The notes under the pieces: generated by a model
Told to the model about the DNA's origin: nothing
Seen by the model: only the letters and a program-made list of their open reading frames with translations
Database searches by the model: none
NCBI GenBank assembly: GCA_050730655.1
Contig: JBOHNL010000013.1
Span: forward strand, 124,001 to 188,000
DNA length: 64,000 bases
Direction of reading: 5' to 3'
From: JAFEBO01 sp050730655
GTDB taxonomy: Bacteria > Planctomycetota > Phycisphaerae > Phycisphaerales > UBA1924
Position numbers and translations under genes: made by a program
Shown here: positions 59,430 through 64,000 of the stretch, one piece after another
Layout of the letters: each line of letters begins with the position of its first letter
How positions within the stretch are numbered: the stretch's first letter is position 1

Positions 59430-61166
59430 ATGAGTCTCACCTCTGCAATGCTGATCGGGCAATCGGCGCTCACCGCCAGCCAGCTCGGCATCCAGGTCGC
59501 GGGCAACAACATCGCCAACGTCGGCACCACCGGATACAGCCGGCAGGTTGCGTCGTTCGTCCCGGTCGGTGACGGAGGCACGACAGCCGGCACGCAATCC
59601 GGCCGGGGCGTGAGCGTCCGCGATGTTCGCCGCCAGATCGATGCCGCGCTGCAGAACCGCATGTGGAACGGCGCGGCCGATGAATCCGCCTCCGCCCAGC
59701 AGTATCAGACGCTCAGCTCGCTCGAATCCACCCTCGGCGAACTCACCGACAACGACTTTTCCTCGCGTTTGCAGGGCTTTTTCAACATCTGGTCCGAACG
59801 CGCCAATCTCTCCAAGAGCAGCAGCGTCGTCATCCAGCAGGCCGGGCAGATCACCGACTACCTGCGCAAGATGCAGAAGGATCTGGGCGGCATCCAGTCG
59901 CAGATCGATTCGCAGCTTTCGTCCGGCGTTGACCGGGCCGATCAGTTGCTCACGACGATCGCCAAGCTCAACGTGAGCATCTCGACCAGTGAGGGCGGCT
60001 CGGGCCTGGCCAATTCACTCCGCGATCAGCGCGATCAGGTAATCGGCGAACTCTCGAAGCTCGTCGATGTCACGGCGGTCGATCAGCCCGACGGCTCGAC
60101 CAACATTCTCATAGGAAGCACCCCCGTCGTCCTCGCCGGCCATTCGCGCGGCATGCGCTTCGACATGACCGAGATCAACGGCAAGCTCGAAGTCAGCGTG
60201 AAGGCCAAGGACAACAGCGAATTCCTCGATATTCAATCAGGCCAGGTCGGCGCGTTGCTCAGCGACCGCAAATCCAGTGTCGAATCAACCGGCAACGCGC
60301 TCAACTCAATCGCGAGCCAGTTGATCTTCGAGGTCAACAAGCTCCACTCGACCGGCACCAACAAGGACGGCCTGACCGCATCATCCGGCACGCTCTCGTT
60401 CGCAACCGCCGATCGCACGCGCTCGCTCAACGACACGTACAATACCGCGACTTCGAGCCTCCCGTTCCAGACCCAAAGCGGCGGCTTCTACGTCACTGTC
60501 AAGCAAACCGGCACCAACGCGACCCAGACCGTGCGCATCAACGTCGATGTCGACGGCGTCGACAACGCCGGCAACCCCGGCTTCGCCGACGACACGTCCG
60601 CTGAATCGATCCGCTCGGCGATCGGCGCGATCCCCGGCATGACCGCAACCTTCGACGCCGAGGGCAAATTGCAGATAAAGGCCCAGAGCGGCTTTTCCTT
60701 CAGTTTTAGCGACGACTCGAGCGGCGCGCTCGCCGTTCTCGGCGTAAACAGTTTCTTCACCGGCACCGACGCGACCAATATCGCCGTGCGCAGCGATCTT
60801 GTCACCGACCCCAACCAGTTACAGGTCGGCCGCATGGTAAACGGCTCGTTCGTCGAAAACGGAACCGCGCTCGAACTCTCCAAGCTGCAGAACCAGACGC
60901 TCGACGATCTGAACGGACGCACCATCGGCGGAACATGGGCCGACACCGTTCAGAGCGTGGGCGTCGCAACGTCCTCCGCAAAGACCGCCGCGGCGGCCGC
61001 AACAAGCGTGCGAGAAAGCCTCGACGCCCAGCGCTCCAGCCTCAGCGGCGTCTCGATCGACGAGGAATCGCTGAATCTGCTCAACTTCCAGCGGCAGTAC
61101 CAGGCCGGTGCAAAGCTGATCGATATCTCGAATCAGCTCCTCACGAGCCTCATGCAGATCGTCTAA
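59430..61166 (+). CDS. flgK: flagellar hook-associated protein 1
   Basis: FlgK forms the first hook-filament junction zone. The 578 residues have the N-terminal D0/D1 segments (LTASQLGIQVAGNNIANVGTTGYSRQVASF), a variable centre (about 330-470) containing a flagellin-IN-like stretch, and the C-terminal LDAQRSSLSGVSIDEESLNLLNFQRQYQAGAKLIDISNQLLTSLMQIV. These ends pack in the export and assembly core. It is 91 bases after flgN; no sigma-54 site was found directly upstream. Confidence 0.96.
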   Translation: MSLTSAMLIGQSALTASQLGIQVAGNNIANVGTTGYSRQVASFVPVGDGGTTAGTQSGRGVSVRDVRRQIDAALQNRMWNGAADESASAQQYQTLSSLESTLGELTDNDFSSRLQGFFNIWSERANLSKSSSVVIQQAGQITDYLRKMQKDLGGIQSQIDSQLSSGVDRADQLLTTIAKLNVSISTSEGGSGLANSLRDQRDQVIGELSKLVDVTAVDQPDGSTNILIGSTPVVLAGHSRGMRFDMTEINGKLEVSVKAKDNSEFLDIQSGQVGALLSDRKSSVESTGNALNSIASQLIFEVNKLHSTGTNKDGLTASSGTLSFATADRTRSLNDTYNTATSSLPFQTQSGGFYVTVKQTGTNATQTVRINVDVDGVDNAGNPGFADDTSAESIRSAIGAIPGMTATFDAEGKLQIKAQSGFSFSFSDDSSGALAVLGVNSFFTGTDATNIAVRSDLVTDPNQLQVGRMVNGSFVENGTALELSKLQNQTLDDLNGRTIGGTWADTVQSVGVATSSAKTAAAAATSVRESLDAQRSSLSGVSIDEESLNLLNFQRQYQAGAKLIDISNQLLTSLMQIV

Positions 61167-61265
61167 AGGGCCAAATTTTCAAATGGCCAAAGCGCCAAAT
61201 TCAGAGCCCTCGGAGCTCTTCGCTTTCATTTGGCTATTTGAGAATTTGGCCCTTTGGCCATTTTT
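61166..61265. repeat. intergenic palindrome, GCCAAAT family, copy C
   Basis: Arms 61166-61203 (GGGCCAAATTTTCAAATGGC) and 61222-61265 (TTTGGCTATTTGAGAATTTG, then GCCCTTTGGCC) are imperfect inverses. It fills the gap between flgK and flgL and ends three bases before the -24 box of the flgL promoter, the same arrangement as copy A. Confidence 0.87.
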
Positions 61266-61267
61266 CT

Positions 61268-61283
61268 TGGCCCGCCCTTTGCG
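61268..61283 (+). promoter_or_regulatory. sigma-54 promoter of flgL
   Basis: The plus strand reads TGGCCCGCCCTTTGCG, matching TGGCACG-N4-TTGC except for one base, with GG at 61269-61270 and GC at 61281-61282 (12-base offset). The expected start is about 61294, five bases before the Met codon at 61299. Confidence 0.72.
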
Positions 61284-61298
61284 TCCACCCCCTCCCGG

Positions 61299-63350
61299 AT
61301 GACCTACTTCCCCTCCAGCATCGCGCGCGTTCCGAACATGCTGCTGAGCAGCATGACGCTCGGGAACATCAACCGCACGCAGCTTTCGCTGCTGGATGTG
61401 CAAAACCAGCTTTCGACCGGCAAAGAGATCATGCGCCCGAGCGATGATCCCGTGCGATATGCGGGGATTCAGGCGATCGCCCGGCGTGCCGCGCAGGGCG
61501 TGCAGATTCAGCGCAATCTCAGCAACGCCGACGCGGCCCTCGGCCAACTCGACAGCGCGCTGGGTGAAGTCTCCGACGTCGCGCTCCAGGCCAAACAGAT
61601 CGCGCTCGCGCAAATCAACTCGACCTCGTCCGCCACCGAACGCTCCGGTCAGGCAACGGTGGTGAATCAGCTCATTGCCGGCCTGCTCAAGACCGCAAAT
61701 CGCCAGGGTGTCAGCGGCTACGTCTTCGGAGGCAGCACGCCCGGCACGGCGCCGATGGTCGAAATGAACGGCGGCTTCCGCTATGTCGGCCAAGGCAACG
61801 GGCTTCTCGCCGACCTTGGCTTTGCAGACTCGGTGCCCATTACGCTGGGCGCGTCATCCGCCGTCGGCGCGACATCCGCCCGGATGCGGGGAACGACCGA
61901 CCTCAATCCCGACCTCACCGCCTCGACGCGATTGAAGGATCTCAACGGCGCACGGGGCCTGGGTGTTTCGACCGGTCCGGTCAATATCACTTTCAACGGC
62001 GGCGCCACCGCGACAATCGATCTCACAGGCGCCGACACCGTGCAGGATGTCGTGACCAAGCTCACCAACGGAATTCAGAAGTACGAGACCGACAACGGCG
62101 TCACAGTCCTCGCGAGCCCGGGAGTGACCACCAGCGGCGGCTCGATCCAGATCAACGTTGCTTCCGGCGGCTCGCTCGCCATTACCGACGTCGGTTCGGG
62201 AATCACCGCGAAAGACCTTGGTCTTTCGACGGCAGCCTTCACCCCGACCAATGCCGACGCGACCGGGCTTGATGCCAAACTCACGTGGACCACGCCCGTT
62301 TCCGCACTTGCCGGCGTGACCGGCGCACTCGGCACGATCAAAGTCAACAACATGGGCCGCGGCGCGACCGTCGATCTCTCTGGCGCAAGCACGCTCGAAG
62401 ACATCAAGAGCTCAATCGAATCGCTCAACATGGGACTGCGCGTCGAGATCAATTCGAGCGGCAACGGCATCGACATCGTGAACGAGGTTGCTTCCGGCGC
62501 GGCTCAGTCGATGTCGATCGAAGAAGTGGCTGGCAACAACTCGACCGCCACGCGCCTTGGCATCCGCACGTTCTCCGCTGCCACTCAGCTCAAAGATTTC
62601 AACAACGGCAAGGGTGTTCAGGTCGTCGATGGCGTGATCAACCCCTCAACGAACACCGCCGACCCCGAACTGAACTACGACTTCAAGATCACGGTCGGAA
62701 ACGCCGTCCCCGGCGCGACCGTCAAGGTCGATCTCCGGCCACAGGATGTCGTCAGCGTCCAGACCGTGCTCGCCCGGATCAACTCCGAGCTTGCCACCCA
62801 GCTTTCCGCGCAAGGACTGCAGCCAACGGATGTTGTTGCGCAGCTCGCCGACGGCGCCAACGGGATCAATCTCGTCCAGAACGGTTCGTTCCCGCAGGCC
62901 CTGACCGTCGCGCAGGCCAACAACTCGACTTCGGCCCAGCAGCTTGGCCTACTCAACGGCTCGTACAGCTCCACCACCGGGACATACGCGGGGACCGACA
63001 CCGCCAAGGTGCGTGTCGACAGTTTGATGAGCTATCTCATCGACTTACGTGATTCGCTCACCGCCAACGACGTGAGTGGCATCCAGCTTGCTGGAGAGAA
63101 CATTGATCGTGTCAACGGGTCGATCGGGGAAACCCGCGGCATGGTGGGCGGCTACGCCCAACGCGTCACGTTTGCTTCCCAGGTCGAAGACGACCGCAGT
63201 GCGGTGGACACGAAGGTTCGGTCGGAGCTCGAGGATGTGGATTTTGCGAGCGCCGCATCGAAGTTCAGCCTGTTGCAGACTCAGCTTGCCGCGAGTCTTC
63301 AGACAACGGCGCGAATGCAGTCGGTCAGCCTGCTCGACTTCCTGAGCTAG
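61299..63350 (+). CDS. flgL: flagellar hook-associated protein 3, large form
   Basis: FlgL is the second hook-filament junction protein. The start is Met 61299 (MTYFPSSIARVPNMLLSSMT); 683 residues, more than twice the usual ~300. The ends are typical: QLSLLDVQNQLSTGKEIMRPSDDPVRYAGIQ near the start and ASKFSLLQTQLAASLQTTARMQSVSLLDFLS at the end. The extra middle contains three related modules of about 85-100 residues (from about nucleotides 61975, 62330 and 62690). Each carries a GATVDLSGADT-like strand, an amphipathic helix and an LGL-type end, resembling Flagellin_IN repeats. These probably form surface-exposed domains. A frame continuing upstream to 61254 spans the promoter and is not coding. 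Confidence 0.93.
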   Translation: MTYFPSSIARVPNMLLSSMTLGNINRTQLSLLDVQNQLSTGKEIMRPSDDPVRYAGIQAIARRAAQGVQIQRNLSNADAALGQLDSALGEVSDVALQAKQIALAQINSTSSATERSGQATVVNQLIAGLLKTANRQGVSGYVFGGSTPGTAPMVEMNGGFRYVGQGNGLLADLGFADSVPITLGASSAVGATSARMRGTTDLNPDLTASTRLKDLNGARGLGVSTGPVNITFNGGATATIDLTGADTVQDVVTKLTNGIQKYETDNGVTVLASPGVTTSGGSIQINVASGGSLAITDVGSGITAKDLGLSTAAFTPTNADATGLDAKLTWTTPVSALAGVTGALGTIKVNNMGRGATVDLSGASTLEDIKSSIESLNMGLRVEINSSGNGIDIVNEVASGAAQSMSIEEVAGNNSTATRLGIRTFSAATQLKDFNNGKGVQVVDGVINPSTNTADPELNYDFKITVGNAVPGATVKVDLRPQDVVSVQTVLARINSELATQLSAQGLQPTDVVAQLADGANGINLVQNGSFPQALTVAQANNSTSAQQLGLLNGSYSSTTGTYAGTDTAKVRVDSLMSYLIDLRDSLTANDVSGIQLAGENIDRVNGSIGETRGMVGGYAQRVTFASQVEDDRSAVDTKVRSELEDVDFASAASKFSLLQTQLAASLQTTARMQSVSLLDFLS

Positions 63351-63505
63351 CTGAAACCAGGGCCCGGTTGAAAGACCCGGTTCACGGATTGGATCGACAG
63401 ACCCGTCCCGCCTCGGCCGCGGGATATTTCGGGTGACAGGACGTCGCCGGCCAGGGAGGCCGGGCGCGATCCGGGGATTGCAGGCCGTTTCGCGGGAGCG
63501 CGACG

Positions 63506-63961
63506 ATGGAAGTTCGCACCAGCAGGTTTGGGACAGTCACAATTGCCGAAGACCGGGTCATCAGTTTCCAAAAGGGACTGCTCGGCTTCGCGGATTGCAA
63601 GCGTTTCTGCCTGCTCGAGCCGGCGGAGGACGCCTGCTTCTTTTGGCTGCAGTCGCTCGAAGATCCGGATCTGGCCTTCGTGGTCACCGATCCGATGATC
63701 TTCGTCCCCGAGTACTCCGTACCCATCCGCCCCGAGCAGATGGGCGAACTCGGCCTGGCGAAGCTCGACGACGCGCAGGTGTTTGTCGTCGTCAACAAGA
63801 TCGATCGCCAGCTCACGGGCAACCTGCAGGGTCCGCTCGTCATCAACACACTCAATCGAACGGGCGAGCAGGTGGTGCTCGCCGAAAAGCGTTGGACGGT
63901 TCGCCATCCGCTCATGACAGTCGGCGCCGCGGTGCCGACTCGCAAGGCGATGTCGGCCTGA
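63506..63961 (+). CDS. fliW: flagellar assembly factor FliW
   Basis: FliW binds flagellin and the translation repressor CsrA, matching flagellin synthesis to filament assembly. The 151 residues show EVRTSRFGTVTIAEDRVISFQKGLLGFADCKRFCLLE, FFWLQSLEDPDLAFVVTDP and the C-terminal VNKIDRQLTGNLQGPLVINTLNRTGEQVVL, all conserved in the family. csrA is commonly the next gene but would lie beyond the window edge, since only 39 bases remain after the stop. The 155 bases upstream contain no clear gene. Confidence 0.96.
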   Translation: MEVRTSRFGTVTIAEDRVISFQKGLLGFADCKRFCLLEPAEDACFFWLQSLEDPDLAFVVTDPMIFVPEYSVPIRPEQMGELGLAKLDDAQVFVVVNKIDRQLTGNLQGPLVINTLNRTGEQVVLAEKRWTVRHPLMTVGAAVPTRKAMSA

Positions 63962-64000
63962 TTCAAGATCACACTCGCTGCTGGGCGACGGATCGCCCGG

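Overview
The window looks like a chromosomal segment of a flagellated planctomycete, most probably of the class Phycisphaerae. The clues are three secreted proteins that end in paired dockerin-like EF-hand motifs of the CPGDLN...DD.DF..FV.AYN type, large receptor-like Ser/Thr kinases (one directly behind an ECF-type sigma factor), a Rho factor with a long Gly/Ser/Gln-rich N-terminal extension, zinc-ribbon membrane proteins, few strong Shine-Dalgarno sites, and high G+C. I saw no rRNA, tRNA, CRISPR array or insertion sequence. This assignment is inference from sequence style, not from a marker gene.

Layout. 0-7 kb: a large membrane/coiled-coil protein, trpD, and a sigma factor + kinase pair. 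7.1-11.6 kb: the most remarkable locus, a lower-G+C two-gene unit. It encodes a secreted 1131-residue protein with a complete animal-type (tissue transglutaminase/factor XIII-like) transglutaminase, followed 11 bases later by a second protein that repeats only its two C-terminal beta-barrels plus dockerin-like tail, without the catalytic core. 11.8-15.8 kb: an abundant-looking exported coiled-coil protein and the mreBCD shape operon. 15.8-25.2 kb: a HAD phosphatase, an alternative GlmU-like enzyme, a frameshifted small gene, a Phd/ParE toxin-antitoxin pair, polA, prmC, an ATP-grasp enzyme and a 2-oxoadipate dioxygenase/decarboxylase homologue. 25.4-43.2 kb: a PAS/GAF response regulator, a Gld-type ABC exporter unit, a DUF444 protein, membrane proteins and a TPR protein, an M14 carboxypeptidase, rho, a PH-domain/dephospho-CoA kinase fusion, hpt and a degenerate FmdB-type protein.

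43.2-64 kb: a flagellar region in two arms. flgF-flgG-flgA-flgH read leftward, and flgI-flgJ-flgN-flgK-flgL-fliW read rightward. Between them are a DUF1579 lipoprotein, inorganic pyrophosphatase and an M3 peptidase. Two paralogous zinc-ribbon Ser/Thr kinases with polytopic membrane domains border the arms. Four sigma-54 type -24/-12 promoters can be read directly from the sequence in front of flgF, flgG, flgI and flgL. In three of them the predicted transcription start lies only 2-5 bases before the start codon. Several families of imperfect intergenic palindromes occur, and some sit immediately upstream of these promoters.

Working together: the flagellar genes supply distal rod (FlgF, FlgG), P- and L-rings (FlgI, FlgH, FlgA), hook-filament junction (FlgK, FlgL), chaperone (FlgN) and the flagellin-level regulator FliW. 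mreBCD sets cell shape, and the transglutaminase unit probably acts on extracellular or envelope proteins.
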